Assembly: GCA_009774255.1 (NCBI GenBank)
Contig: VSNK01000001.1
Span: forward strand, 1-64,000
Direction: 5' to 3'
DNA: 64,000 nucleotides
Source: Faecalicatena sp.
GTDB lineage: Bacteria > Bacillota > Clostridia > Lachnospirales > Lachnospiraceae
Position numbers and translations under genes: made by a program. Positions 7,919 to 18,200 of this stretch are shown here, piece by piece (positions within the stretch are counted from its first letter, which is position 1; each line of letters opens with the position of its first letter). The notes beneath the pieces are model-generated. The model was given only the letters and a program-made list of their open reading frames with translations, ran no database searches and had not been told where the DNA came from.

Positions 7919-9637
7919 TCAGCAGTCCAGGATCATTTCCTCCAGTGTTCCTCCCGGCTGGATCATCGGATATACCATCTCCTCCGGATCAATGATAAAT
8001 TCAATCAGGGTCGGCGCCTTTGTATTTCTTTTTGCCTCCTCAAATGCGGCGGCGACCTCCCCCCGGTCCGTGACGCGGATTCCCTTGGCTCCGTAGCTCT
8101 CGGCCAGCTTCACAAAATCCGGCGTATAGACCGGCTTTTCCTCCCCGTTGGTTCTCCGGGACAGTGCACCGGCACGCAGATCCGTCATACCGTAGCGCTT
8201 TCCATAAAACAGCTTCTGCCACTGACGCACCATACCAAGGTAAGTATTATTGAATACACAGAGGATCACCGGAAGCTCTTCAAGGACCGCGGTCGCAAAT
8301 TCCTGAATATTCATCTGCATCCCGCCGTCACCGGAAATCGCGATGACCGGAGTATCCGGATTGCCCAGCTTCGCACCGATGGCCCCCGGGAAACCGTAGC
8401 CCATCGTTCCCAGTCCGCCGGACATGATCATTTTCTTTTTCGCCGTGATCTCCGTATACTGCGCGGCAAACATCTGGTGCTGCCCTACGTCCGTTACCAC
8501 AATCGCCTCCTCGAACTGGCGGTTGATCTCCTCAATGATATCCGTCGGTCCAAGGCTCTTGTGTGACCTCATGGCCAGCGGATGCTCCTGCTTCCACGCT
8601 TCGATCTCCTTCATCCATTTCTTTGTATTACAGGCCTCCACATACTCTTTCATCTTCGTGACCGCTTCCTTCGCATCCGCTACGATCGGCACGTCCACGG
8701 AAATATTCCTGGAGATCGAGGCCGTATCGATGTCAATATGAACGATCTTCGCGTGGGGCGCGAAAGCATGAAGCTTTCCGGTGATCCGGTCATTGAATCT
8801 GGTCCCGATGGAGAACAGCAGGTCACACTCACTGACTGCCATATTGGCCGCATAGGCGCCGTGCATCCCCAGGTTGCCGATGAATAACGGATGATCCGTC
8901 GGGATCGCTCCCCGGCCCATGACCGTTGTGATGACCGGCACACCGGTCTTTTCCACCACCTCCGTGAAAATCTCATTGGCATCCGCGATATTCACGCCGC
9001 CTCCTGCAAGGAACAGAGGACGCTTCGCTTTATGCAGCATCTTGATGGCCCTCTTGAGCTGCCCGATATGCACGTTGGTATTCGGCTTATATCCCCGGAT
9101 ATTTACATCCTTCGGATAATCGGCACTTCCCATTTCTGCCATCACGTCTTTCGGCAGATCGATCAGCACCGGCCCCGGACGGCCTGTCCGGGCAATATAG
9201 AATGCTTCTTTGATGATCCTGCCCAGATCCGCCCGGTTCCGGACCGTCACCCCATACTTCGTAATGCTTCTCGTAATCCCCACGATATCCACTTCCTGGA
9301 ACGCGTCATTTCCAATGAGGTGCCGCGCCACCTGTCCCGTAAAGCATACCAGAGGCACGCTGTCATAATTCGCTGTCGCCAGACCCGTCACCAGATTGGT
9401 CGCGCCGGGCCCGCTGGTGACCAGACAGACTCCGACTCTTCCTGTCGTTCTCGCATAAGCATCTGCCTCATGCACCAGAGCCTGCTCATGCCGCGGCAGG
9501 ATAACCCGGATATCACTCTGCCTGTATAATTCGTCGCTGATATCGATCGTACAGGCTCCCGGATAGCCGAACAGAGTATCCACGCCTTCTTCTTTTAGAG
9601 CTTTCACCAATAATTTGTTGCCTGAAATCTGCCTCAT
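7919..9637 (-). CDS. ilvB: Acetolactate synthase catalytic (large) subunit
   Basis: Thiamine-diphosphate enzyme that condenses two pyruvates, or pyruvate with 2-oxobutyrate, in Val/Leu/Ile synthesis. At 572 residues it is full length. The N-terminal domain has FGYPGACTIDISDEL and the ThDP-activating Glu in LPRHEQALVHEADAYAR. The C-terminal ThDP/Mg motif is GDGGMQMNIQE through FNNTYLGMVRQWQ, which includes the GMVRQWQ stretch that marks acetolactate synthases over other family members. The ATG at 9637 is preferred to the GTG at 9640 because AAGGAGG is seven bases before it. It heads an ilvB-ilvN run, and a MITE-like element lies 57 bases upstream. Confidence 0.96.
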   Translation of the reverse strand: MRQISGNKLLVKALKEEGVDTLFGYPGACTIDISDELYRQSDIRVILPRHEQALVHEADAYARTTGRVGVCLVTSGPGATNLVTGLATANYDSVPLVCFTGQVARHLIGNDAFQEVDIVGITRSITKYGVTVRNRADLGRIIKEAFYIARTGRPGPVLIDLPKDVMAEMGSADYPKDVNIRGYKPNTNVHIGQLKRAIKMLHKAKRPLFLAGGGVNIADANEIFTEVVEKTGVPVITTVMGRGAIPTDHPLFIGNLGMHGAYAANMAVSECDLLFSIGTRFNDRITGKLHAFAPHAKIVHIDIDTASISRNISVDVPIVADAKEAVTKMKEYVEACNTKKWMKEIEAWKQEHPLAMRSHKSLGPTDIIEEINRQFEEAIVVTDVGQHQMFAAQYTEITAKKKMIMSGGLGTMGYGFPGAIGAKLGNPDTPVIAISGDGGMQMNIQEFATAVLEELPVILCVFNNTYLGMVRQWQKLFYGKRYGMTDLRAGALSRRTNGEEKPVYTPDFVKLAESYGAKGIRVTDRGEVAAAFEEAKRNTKAPTLIEFIIDPEEMVYPMIQPGGTLEEMILDC

Positions 9638-9694
9638 CACTTGTCCTCCTTTATCATCGCTTTTCTTTCCATATCAAAGTATAAAAACGCCCTA

Positions 9695-9854
9695 AGGAGT
9701 TGTAGAAAAATAAGTGACACATCTTGGCTTGTCTATTTCTCCGGCTGCACAGGTCAAAAAGCCTCGACGTAGTCCACTACGCCTGCGTTTTTTGACCTGC
9801 ACATCCGGAGAAATATCCTGCGCAATCTGTATCACTTATTTTTCTACAACTCCT
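9695..9854 (+). mobile_element. MITE-like palindromic element, copy 2 (short form)
   Basis: A 160-bp member with the same 19-bp ends as copy 1 (AGGAGTTGTAGAAAAATAA). The central module found in the other copies is missing, so the two arms almost meet at the centre. It occupies the gap between ilvB and rpsO. Confidence 0.85.
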
Positions 9855-9901
9855 AAGCTTCCGATCAACTTAGGGCAAAATTAAAATTATACAAAAGACG
9901 G

Positions 9902-10168
9902 TTATTTCCTCAATCCAAGTCTTTCGATCAGAGAACGGTATCTCTCAATGTCAACCTTCTTCAGATATGCCAGCAGGCCTCTTCTCTGGCCTACCATCTT
10001 CAGAAGGCCTCTTCTGGAATGATGATCCTTCGGATTCGCCTTGAAGTGCTCTGTCAGCTCATTGATCCTTGCTGTCAGGATCGCTACCTGTACCTCCGGT
10101 GATCCGGTGTCTCCCTCGCTTCTTCCGTATTCCTTGATGATTGCCTGCTTCTTCTCTCCTGTGATCAT
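9902..10168 (-). CDS. rpsO: 30S ribosomal protein S15
   Basis: An 88-residue protein that binds the central domain of 16S rRNA. It matches S15 throughout, including [17 protein letters not shown], the HHSRRGLL motif that contacts rRNA, and the ending [19 protein letters not shown] precedes the ATG. A good promoter lies at 10267-10295, leaving a structured leader of roughly 90 bases. In many bacteria S15 represses its own mRNA through such a leader; whether this one does so cannot be read here. Confidence 0.98.
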   Translation of the reverse strand: MITGEKKQAIIKEYGRSEGDTGSPEVQVAILTARINELTEHFKANPKDHHSRRGLLKMVGQRRGLLAYLKKVDIERYRSLIERLGLRK

Positions 10169-10266
10169 GCTTGATTTTCCTCCTTAAAATTCTAATATAA
10201 ACGCCTGGTATCAGGTAATGGTCGGAGCCTTCCGATTACTGAACACCGGCTTTCCGATACTTGTAT

Positions 10267-10295
10267 ACTATAGCACAGAACCAACCTGCTGTAAA
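10267..10295 (-). promoter_or_regulatory. Sigma-A promoter for rpsO
   Basis: TTTACA (10295-10290), 17 bases, TATAGT (10272-10267) on the minus strand. The leader that follows contains a CCTGATACCAGG inverted repeat just before rpsO. Confidence 0.75.
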
Positions 10296-10300
10296 GCCTT

Positions 10301-11959
10301 TTATTCCTCTTCCTCATCCATATCTTCGAAGTCTTCCTGATTTTCCGGACGCAGGGCAAACGCGATGTTAGTGGCATGATCCCCCACTCGCTCCAGGCCG
10401 GAAATCACATCCGAATACAGCACCCCTGCCTCCGGCGTACACTTTCCCTTCGCCAGACGCTTGATATGCGCCTTTCGGAGACGCTTTTCCTTCTCATCCA
10501 CCGCGTCCTCCAGCCGGAGCATCTCCCGCATATACGCCAGGCTCTGGTTCGAGAACATGTTAAGCGCATAATCCAGCTGCTGAAGAACCATCTCTGTCAT
10601 TTCCTGCATCTGCTTCAATGCTTTCTCACTGAAAGGAATCTCCTTTTCACACCGCCGCTTCGCCGAATCCGCAAAATTTTCCGCATGATCCCCGATCCGC
10701 TCAATATCATTGACCACATGGAACAGTCCGCCTACCATTTTTCCGTCCGCCATCGGGATATCCAGGCTGCTGATCTGTACAAGATAATCGGTGATCTCCT
10801 GATTCAGATAATCAATATACTTTTCCTGCTCATAGATTTCCTCGATTTTCTCCTGGTCCGGATTGCACAGAGCCTCCATGCTTTTCTGCAGATTTTCCCT
10901 GGCCAGCTCTCCCATATGCTGCATCTCATGGATCGCGTCGATCACGGCCGTAGCCGGAGAAATGTTCTTCCGGTTCCCGATATATTTCAGCTTATACGCC
11001 TCCTCAGGCACCACGTCCTCTCCCGGTATCAGAAGATAGGTAAGCTTCACGACTCCGCCCATGAACGGGAACATCAGCGCAACCTCGAACACCTTGATCA
11101 GTGTGTTCGCGTTGGCCACCGCACGTCCCACATCGCCTCCGGAAATCTTCATGAACAGCTCGCAGATCGGATCCAGTGCCGCCATCAATATGATAAATAC
11201 AATCAAAGAGCCGATAATGTTGAACAGCAGATGGATCCATGCGGCACGTTTCGCGTCCTTATTTCCGTTCATGCTCACAAGAAGCGCGGAAATACAGCAG
11301 CCCATATTGCAGCCCAGGATCAGGAAAAAACAGACCTCAAATGCCAGAAGCCCCTGCGCCGCCATCAGGATAATGATCCCCACCGAAGCCGACGCGCTCT
11401 GCAGTACGGCTGTTACGACAAATCCCAGAAGGATCGCCACCAGCGGGCTCTTCATGGACTGCAGCATGGACACGATCTTCGGAGAATTCTGCAGACCGGT
11501 CATTTTTTCTCCCATAGTACTCAATCCCATGAACAGTATCCCGAATCCCAGCAGCACAATCCCGAACTTTTTTACATTCTGATTCTCAAAGAACATATAC
11601 ATCACTGCGCCGATGATCACGAACAACGGCGCAATCTCCGCCAGATTAAACGCAATCAGCTGTCCGGTCACCGTCGTACCAATGTTGGCTCCCAGGATCA
11701 CTCCCGTTGCCTGATGAAGCTGCATCAGCCCTGAATTTACGAAGCTGACCACCATCACCGTAGTCGCGTTGGAGGATTGTATGATACCGGTGAAAATAAG
11801 TCCCACCATCATACCTATAAAACGATTCTGCGTAAAAAATTCCAGAATGGAACGCATCCTTGCGCCTGCCACCTGTTCCAGGCCGTCGCTCATCAGCTTC
11901 ATCCCAAACAGGAACATCCCAAGTCCCCCAAACAACGAAATGATATCTGTAACACTCAT
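10301..11959 (-). CDS. Na/Pi symporter with PhoU-like C-terminal domain
   Basis: Membrane protein of the NptA/PNaS family. The N-terminal half carries two inverted transport repeats, with the QSS motif GIIQSSNATTVMVVSFV in the first and VLQSASASVGIIILM in the second. The C-terminal part (about 340-545) is a helical PhoU-like region with two metal-type motifs, ERIGDHAENFAD and ERVGDHATNIAF. The start at 11959 (MSVTDIISL) has GAGGAT upstream; the longer frame starts at a TTG with no such site. It ends in an acidic EDMDEEEE tail. It lies 45 bases downstream of ribF. Substrate is inferred from the family: phosphate with sodium. Confidence 0.92.
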   Translation of the reverse strand: MSVTDIISLFGGLGMFLFGMKLMSDGLEQVAGARMRSILEFFTQNRFIGMMVGLIFTGIIQSSNATTVMVVSFVNSGLMQLHQATGVILGANIGTTVTGQLIAFNLAEIAPLFVIIGAVMYMFFENQNVKKFGIVLLGFGILFMGLSTMGEKMTGLQNSPKIVSMLQSMKSPLVAILLGFVVTAVLQSASASVGIIILMAAQGLLAFEVCFFLILGCNMGCCISALLVSMNGNKDAKRAAWIHLLFNIIGSLIVFIILMAALDPICELFMKISGGDVGRAVANANTLIKVFEVALMFPFMGGVVKLTYLLIPGEDVVPEEAYKLKYIGNRKNISPATAVIDAIHEMQHMGELARENLQKSMEALCNPDQEKIEEIYEQEKYIDYLNQEITDYLVQISSLDIPMADGKMVGGLFHVVNDIERIGDHAENFADSAKRRCEKEIPFSEKALKQMQEMTEMVLQQLDYALNMFSNQSLAYMREMLRLEDAVDEKEKRLRKAHIKRLAKGKCTPEAGVLYSDVISGLERVGDHATNIAFALRPENQEDFEDMDEEEE

Positions 11960-12004
11960 TTGTTCATCCTCAACACTTTCTCTGTGCAAACCTTTTGCTT
12001 CCGT

Positions 12005-12907
12005 TTATCTCTGATCGGCATCTGAAAAAAATTCCCTTCCAAAACGGATATCCTCGTCCACCCTGGCTTTCAGCTCCTCCACGGATTCGAACTTCTGCTC
12101 CGGACGTTCAAACGCCCGAAATTCCACGCTCACTTCTTTCCCGTATACATCCCCCGCAAAATCAAAGGCAAAGGCCTCGACCAGAGCTTTTGCTTCTTCC
12201 GCCACGGTTGGCTTCACCCCGACATTTCCAATGCCTGGATACCACCGTCCGTCCACCTGCACCCTGCAGGCATAGACACCGAACCTGGGCATGATCTTTC
12301 CCGGCTCCGGCGGCACATTCATGGTCGGGAATCCCAGGGTACGCCCCAATTGTTTTCCGTGCTCCACCCTGCCGGAGATCCGGTACGTGTAGCCAAGCAG
12401 ATCATTTGCCAGCTCCACATTCCCTTCGCCAAGCGCCTCCCGGACATAGGTACTGCTGATGACCCGGTTCTCATATCGCTCCTTCTCAGCCACATCGAGA
12501 TGGTATCCATAGAGCTCCGCGTATTTTGCGAGCATTTCTACATCTCCACGCTTCTCATGGCCGAAACGAAAATCTGTTCCTACCACAATATATGCGGCGC
12601 GGAACCTGTCCACCAGGATCTGACGGATAAAATCTTCCGCTTCCATTTCCCGAAGCTCCCTGGTAAAAGGACAGGCGATCATGACATCCACCTGGGATTC
12701 CAGTCTTTCCCGTTTCTCTCGGACAGTCAGGAGGGATTCTTTTCCCATATCAAACGCACAGACGATGCTCTCCACATCCCCTGACGCATATTCCTTCACC
12801 TGATCGATCAGCTTCTGATGTCCTCTGTGAAGACCTTCAAATTTTCCCAGCGTCACCGCTGATCTTTTGTTTCCCTGATAAGAATGAATTTCTGTGATGT
12901 ACCGCAT
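12005..12907 (-). CDS. ribF: Bifunctional riboflavin kinase / FAD synthetase
   Basis: Makes FMN and then FAD from riboflavin. The N-terminal FMN adenylyltransferase domain has TLGKFEGLHRGHQKLI, a variant of the nucleotidyltransferase HxGH motif, and later GTDFRFGHEKRGD and ISSTYVREAL. The C-terminal kinase domain has GRTLGFPTMN and GIGNVGVKPT. I start it at 12907 (MRYITEIHS; 300 aa): GGAGGATTGAC precedes that ATG and only one base separates it from the truB stop. The longer frame overlapping truB is spurious. It is the last gene of the translation operon. Confidence 0.96.
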   Translation of the reverse strand: MRYITEIHSYQGNKRSAVTLGKFEGLHRGHQKLIDQVKEYASGDVESIVCAFDMGKESLLTVREKRERLESQVDVMIACPFTRELREMEAEDFIRQILVDRFRAAYIVVGTDFRFGHEKRGDVEMLAKYAELYGYHLDVAEKERYENRVISSTYVREALGEGNVELANDLLGYTYRISGRVEHGKQLGRTLGFPTMNVPPEPGKIMPRFGVYACRVQVDGRWYPGIGNVGVKPTVAEEAKALVEAFAFDFAGDVYGKEVSVEFRAFERPEQKFESVEELKARVDEDIRFGREFFSDADQR

Positions 12908-12908
12908 G

Positions 12909-13841
12909 TCAATCCTCCGCCGCCTCCTGGTCCAGAAACATCTTCTCAACGCAAAATTCCCGTTTTCCCTCATCGTACCGGAAGATTCCGATAAAATGCC
13001 GTTTGGAGTCATAGACCCGCACCTGTTCCTCATGCACAAACAGGCTGTCCTCCTCCGGATTCCTTTGCATATATTTTTCGGGAAGCCGATTCCCATTGTA
13101 GGCCAGAGCCTGGTGCTGCTCTAAGACCCGGACTTCTCTCAGCTTCCGAAACACCGCATCCACCGGCAGCAGAACCTGGCTTAAGTGTCCTTCGGCACAG
13201 AACTCCTCTATTTCTTTCAGTTTCAGACTGTCCTCTAATTCAAAACAGCCCACCTGCGTCCGAAGAAGGCTCTCCATACAGCCTCCGCACCGCAGCTCCA
13301 TGCCGATATCATGGCATAAGGTCCGGATGTAGGTGCCTTTGGAGCAATGTACCTTCATCCGGATCCGCGGGAGAGTGATCTCTTCTATGTATATATCATA
13401 GATTCTGACTTTTCGTTTCTTCCTCTCCACCTCAATCCCCTGACGCGCCAGCTCATATAGCTTCCTTCCGTTAACCTTCAGCGCCGAATACATGGGCGGA
13501 AGCTGCTCGTATTCCCCGACATACCCCGCAATACAGGCGCATGCCTCTTCCTCTGTCAGAGCTCCGATTCCCTTTTCCTCCAGGATCTGTCCGGTAATAT
13601 CCTGCGTATCCGTCGTGGTTCCCAGCAAAAGCACGGTCTCATAAGTCTTGCTCTGATCCGTCAGCATGTCACACAGTCTGGTCGCTTTTCCCAGGCAGAC
13701 CGGAAGCACACCTTCCGCGTCCGGGTCCAGGGTCCCCGTATGGCCGATCTTTTTCTGCTTAATGATTCCGCGCAGCTTTGCCACCACATCATGGGAAGTA
13801 TATCCCTTTTCCTTGTAAATATTCAAAATTCCGTTCCACAT
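12909..13841 (-). CDS. truB: tRNA pseudouridine-55 synthase
   Basis: Converts U55 to pseudouridine in the T-loop of tRNAs. The catalytic motif GHTGTLDPDAEGVLPVC, with its active Asp, sits near residues 36-52. KGTYIRTLCHDIG and the YSALKVNGRKLYE segment are also typical. At 310 residues it includes the C-terminal PUA-like part. Its ATG overlaps the nrnA stop as TGATG, so translation is probably coupled. Part of the run rimP to ribF. Confidence 0.97.
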   Translation of the reverse strand: MWNGILNIYKEKGYTSHDVVAKLRGIIKQKKIGHTGTLDPDAEGVLPVCLGKATRLCDMLTDQSKTYETVLLLGTTTDTQDITGQILEEKGIGALTEEEACACIAGYVGEYEQLPPMYSALKVNGRKLYELARQGIEVERKKRKVRIYDIYIEEITLPRIRMKVHCSKGTYIRTLCHDIGMELRCGGCMESLLRTQVGCFELEDSLKLKEIEEFCAEGHLSQVLLPVDAVFRKLREVRVLEQHQALAYNGNRLPEKYMQRNPEEDSLFVHEEQVRVYDSKRHFIGIFRYDEGKREFCVEKMFLDQEAAED

Positions 13842-14803
13842 CAGCAGTCTCCGTCCAACTGCAGGGCGATCTGCTGACTTACGTTATTGATCACGTCATG
13901 AACCGTCCCTGCCATCGTAAATCCGGCCGCCTTCACATGGCCGCCTCCGCCGAAATAGGCAGCGATCTTGCTGACATCCACCTTATCCCCGGAACGAAGG
14001 CTGACTTTGAAAAGCTGTGTATCTGTCTCATATAAGAAGATCGCCACTTCCATATTCTTCGTCTGCTTCAGTTGATTTACGATTCCGTCCATATCCGAGG
14101 GACCTGCCTTGAAAAATGACATATTCCTTTTCGTGATCCAGGATACGATGCACCGTTTGTCAAGTATCTGGATGCTCTCCAGCAATGCAAAGCCAAGAAG
14201 CTGATTCTGCACATAAGTTTTTTCATAAAATGTCTTTTCCACGATCTCACTTCCATGGATTCCTTTGCGCATCAGCTCCGCTGCCGCTTCCAGTGTCTCT
14301 GGTTTTGTACAGGAATACCGGAACACCCCTGTGTCATGCGCGATCCCCATGTACAGTGCTTCCGCGCAGGCACGGCTTATTTTTTCCCGCTCCAGCATAT
14401 CATACACCAGCTCGGCGGTCGAACTCGCATCCGGCACAATCTCATTGATATCCGCAAAAGAACGGTTGCTGGCATGATGGTCTATACAGCAGGTCTGCCC
14501 GGCATCGCGGAACAACGGTGCGGAAAATCCAAGCCGTTCTTCATCCCCGCAGTCCAGACAGATGAACAGGTCATATACCTGCCCCAGAGGGATTTCATGG
14601 CGGACGTCCTCCGTATTTTGGATGAACCGCCAGGCCTCCGGAATATATTCCAGATACACGTCCGTCCGGATCTGCGGATATTGCTCTTTAAGATACAGAT
14701 AGAGTCCCATACACGAGCCTACACAGTCGCCGTCCGGACGGATATGTCCGCCCAGCGCGACTGTCTTCTTCCCATCTACAAGTTCCGATAATCTTATACT
14801 CAT
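13841..14803 (-). CDS. nrnA: DHH/DHHA1 phosphoesterase, NrnA type
   Basis: Predicted oligoribonuclease and 3'-phosphoadenosine phosphate phosphatase that clears very short RNAs. The metal-binding DHH motifs are HIRPDGDCVGS, LDCGDEERLG and CIDHHASN, with HDTGVFRYS following. The C-terminal DHHA1 domain has GGGGHVKAAGF. Some family members also degrade pGpG, which would link it to the HD-GYP proteins at 41-44 kb; that link is inference. The start overlaps the rbfA stop (ATGA), and the stop overlaps truB. The gene position between rbfA and truB is usual in Firmicutes. Confidence 0.93.
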   Translation of the reverse strand: MSIRLSELVDGKKTVALGGHIRPDGDCVGSCMGLYLYLKEQYPQIRTDVYLEYIPEAWRFIQNTEDVRHEIPLGQVYDLFICLDCGDEERLGFSAPLFRDAGQTCCIDHHASNRSFADINEIVPDASSTAELVYDMLEREKISRACAEALYMGIAHDTGVFRYSCTKPETLEAAAELMRKGIHGSEIVEKTFYEKTYVQNQLLGFALLESIQILDKRCIVSWITKRNMSFFKAGPSDMDGIVNQLKQTKNMEVAIFLYETDTQLFKVSLRSGDKVDVSKIAAYFGGGGHVKAAGFTMAGTVHDVINNVSQQIALQLDGDC

Positions 14804-15174
14804 TCTTCTTCCCCATCTTTCAAATCTCTAGTCAGCTCGTCAATCTTTCTGCTCATATTCACTCCGTATTCGATCGACTGATCAAGTACGAACTGAATCT
14901 CCGGAGTATTTCTCATATTGATCGTCCTTGCAAGCTCGCGACGGATATACCGTTCCGCACTCTGAAGTCCCTTGATCGTATCCGCCTGCGCTTTCTGGTC
15001 TCCAAGTACGCTGATATATGCCTTACAGGTCTTCAGGTCGGGAGCCACTTCAACAGCTACCACGGAAGTCATGGGTGCGACCCTGGGGTCTTTGATGCCT
15101 CCGCGCAGTATATTACTGAGCTCCCGCTGGACCTCTGCATTGACTCTCGTATTTTTGATACTGTTTTTTCTCAT
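14800..15174 (-). CDS. rbfA: Ribosome-binding factor A
   Basis: Small KH-type protein that assists late 30S maturation at the 5' end of 16S rRNA. The 124-residue length is usual. Typical features are the N-terminal INTRVNAEVQRELSNIL-like segment, DPRVAPMTSVVAVEVAPDL and the YIRRELARTINMRNTPEI region. AAAGGAG precedes the ATG. It lies 68 bases after infB and overlaps nrnA by four bases. Confidence 0.97.
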   Translation of the reverse strand: MRKNSIKNTRVNAEVQRELSNILRGGIKDPRVAPMTSVVAVEVAPDLKTCKAYISVLGDQKAQADTIKGLQSAERYIRRELARTINMRNTPEIQFVLDQSIEYGVNMSRKIDELTRDLKDGEEE

Positions 15175-15242
15175 AACCGCTCCTTTTTTCTGAAATTACA
15201 TCCATAAAATCACATCTGTTATCATTACATCTGTTAAATCAT

Positions 15243-18200
15243 TTATTTTCTCTCTACTTCCACCATCTTATATGCTTCTACGGAATCGCCCTCCTGGATA
15301 TCATTGTAATTTTCAAATACGAAACCACATTCGTATCCGGCACGGACCTCCTTCACGTCGTCCTTGAAACGTCTCAGAGATGCCAGCGGGCCGTCAAACA
15401 TGACCACATTATCGCGGGTCAGACGTACGGAACAGTTCCGCTCAAAGATACCGTCCTGCACATAAGCGCCTGCGATCGTACCCACACCGGAAGCCTTGAA
15501 GGTCTGGCGGACTTCCGCGTGTCCCAGCACCTTTTCCTCGAAGATCGGATCCAGCATGCCCTTCATGGCTGCTTCCACATCCTCGATGGCATTGTAGATG
15601 ACTCTGTACAGACGCAGGTCTACGCCCTCATGATCCGCAATCTCCTTCGCGGTCGAGTCCGGTCTTACATTGAAGCCGATGATGATAGCATTGGACGCGG
15701 ACGCCAGGGTCACATCGGACTCGTTGATCGCGCCTACGCCGCCGTGGATGATCTTGATTACGACTTCGTCGTTGGAGAGCTTCAGCAGGCTTTGCTTCAA
15801 TGCTTCCACAGAACCCTGCACGTCTGCCTTGACAACGATATTGAGTTCCTTCAGATTGCCCTCCTTGATCTGGGAGAACAGATCATCCAATGACATCTTG
15901 GACTTGGTCTCCTCCAGCAGCTTCACCTTGTTTTGGGAAATAAATGTCTCCGCGAAATTGCGCGCTTCCTTTTCCGTCTGGCATCCCACGAAGATCTCTC
16001 CGGCCTTCGGCACGTCATTGAGACCCAGGATCTCTACCGGCTGAGAAGGACCTGCCTCCTTCACTCTTCTTCCTTTATCGTCCATCATGGCACGAACCTT
16101 ACCATGAGCGGAACCTGCCGCAATGGCATCCCCCACATGGAGGGTTCCCTTCTGTACAAGAACCGTAGCCACGGAGCCCTTGCCCTTATCCAGCTGTGCC
16201 TCGATTACCAGCCCTCTGGCCTCACGCTTCGGATTGGCCTTCAGTTCCAGAACCTCTGCCGTCAGAAGGATCATTTCCAGCAGATCGGAGATTCCCTCTC
16301 CGGTGTGCGCGGATACCGGTACAAATACCGTACTTCCGCCCCAATCCTCCGCAATCAGTTCATATTCTGTCAATTCCTGTTTTACACGCTCTACATTTGC
16401 GCTCGGCTTATCGATCTTATTGATGGCAACAATAATCTCTATGCCTGCTGCCTTTGCATGGTTGATGGCCTCCACGGTCTGAGGCATGACTCCGTCATCT
16501 GCCGCGACCACAAGGATTGCGATGTCGGTGGAATTGGCCCCGCGCATACGCATGGCAGTAAATGCCTCATGTCCCGGAGTATCCAGGAACGTGATCTTCT
16601 CCCCGTTCACGTCCACCACATAAGCACCGATATGCTGCGTGATACCACCCGCTTCCCGGTCGATCACATTGGTATGGCGGATGGCATCCAGAAGGGAGGT
16701 CTTACCATGGTCAACATGACCCATGACACATACGACCGGAGGACGTTTTACCATGGTGCTTTCATCCTCTTCTTCTTCCTTCAGAAGCTCCTCGATCACA
16801 TCCACCACTTCTTCCTTCTCACACAGGACATCGAATTCCATCGCGATCTCTTCTGCCGTATCATAGTCGATCTCCTGATTTACGGTCACGACCTTTCCCT
16901 GCATAAAGAGCTTCTTGACGATCACGGACGGAACGATCTTCATCTTATCCGCAAGCTCTTTGATCGTGAGTGCCGCCGGAAGGATGATCTGCTTGATCTC
17001 TTCTACCGGTGTCGCCTTCTGCTGCGGTTTCTTCGCCTCCGTGACCGGTTTCTGCTTTTTGCCCTTCTTGCCCTTGTTCTCAAATTCGGAATCTCGAAGT
17101 TCTTTCTTCTTATAATCTTTTTCTTTGTCTTTTCCTTTATTCCGCTGGCTCTTCTGCTGCTCTACCATTGGTGACGGAATCGAATCCCGGTCGTCCCTGC
17201 GGGTTCCCGGCCTTCCGGACGGACGCTGTCCGCCTCCAAATAACGAACCGCCGCTTCTGTCTCTGTCGCGGCTTCTGTCTCTGTCACGGTCTCTGTTCTG
17301 GAAACCGCCCTGACCACTGCCCTGAGAACGGGAACCGAAACGATCGCCCTGGGGACGGTTCCCCTGGCCTGATCCCTGGAATCGGCCGCCGTCTCTTCTT
17401 GCCGGACGCGCGCCCTGACCGTCTCTGCTTTCTCTTCCGTCTCGATTGTCTCTTTGATCCCTGCCGTCTCTATCTCTGCTGTCTCTTCCATCCCTGCTGT
17501 CTCTTCCATCTCTTCCGTCCCTGTGCGGACGGCCGCCGTCCTGGCTGTTCCCCTGAAAACGGCCTCCCTGGCTGTTTCCAAAACGGCTTCCCTGATTATT
17601 TCCCTGGGAATGCCCTCCCTGGCCTGTGCCCTGCCTTGGACGCTGATTCTGCATATTGCCGCGTGAATTTGCATTCTGACTGCTTTCGTGTACGTTGCCT
17701 TCCTGCGAACGTCTATTTTTCATCTGTTCTTCCCCTGCACTTGCTTTTACTTCCTGCATTCCTTCCTTTTGTACCTGAACCTCCTGCGGATGACGGACTA
17801 CCTGGCTCTGTACCTGAGCTTCCGATGCTCCCTGAGACGGTACGGCCTTCGGCTGCTGCTCCGCTGACGCGGAAGCGGTCCGGTTCGCCGCTGGCTCCTG
17901 TTTCCGCACGGAATCCTCCCGTGCCTGCACGGTCCCCGCCCCCTGGGGACGTCCTTGCGTTGTTCCCTGCGGGCGGATTCCCTGGGCTGCCTGGGGACGT
18001 CCCTGCGAACGTGCTCCCACGCCTCCCGGCTGACCCTGCGGGCGGGGTCCCATGCTCCCCGGCTGACCCTGCGGGCGGGGTCCCATACTTCCCGACTGGC
18101 CCTGCGGACGGATTCCATTCCCTCCCGGCTGACCCTGCGGACGGGTTCCGTTCCCTCCCGGCTGACCCTGCGGGCGCGATCCCACACTTCCCGGATGGCT

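Noticed and set aside
10376..11734. Plus-strand ORF of 452 codons opposite the Na/Pi symporter
   Set aside because: Composition is His/Arg-rich as expected from reading a hydrophobic protein in antisense, and there is no start signal.
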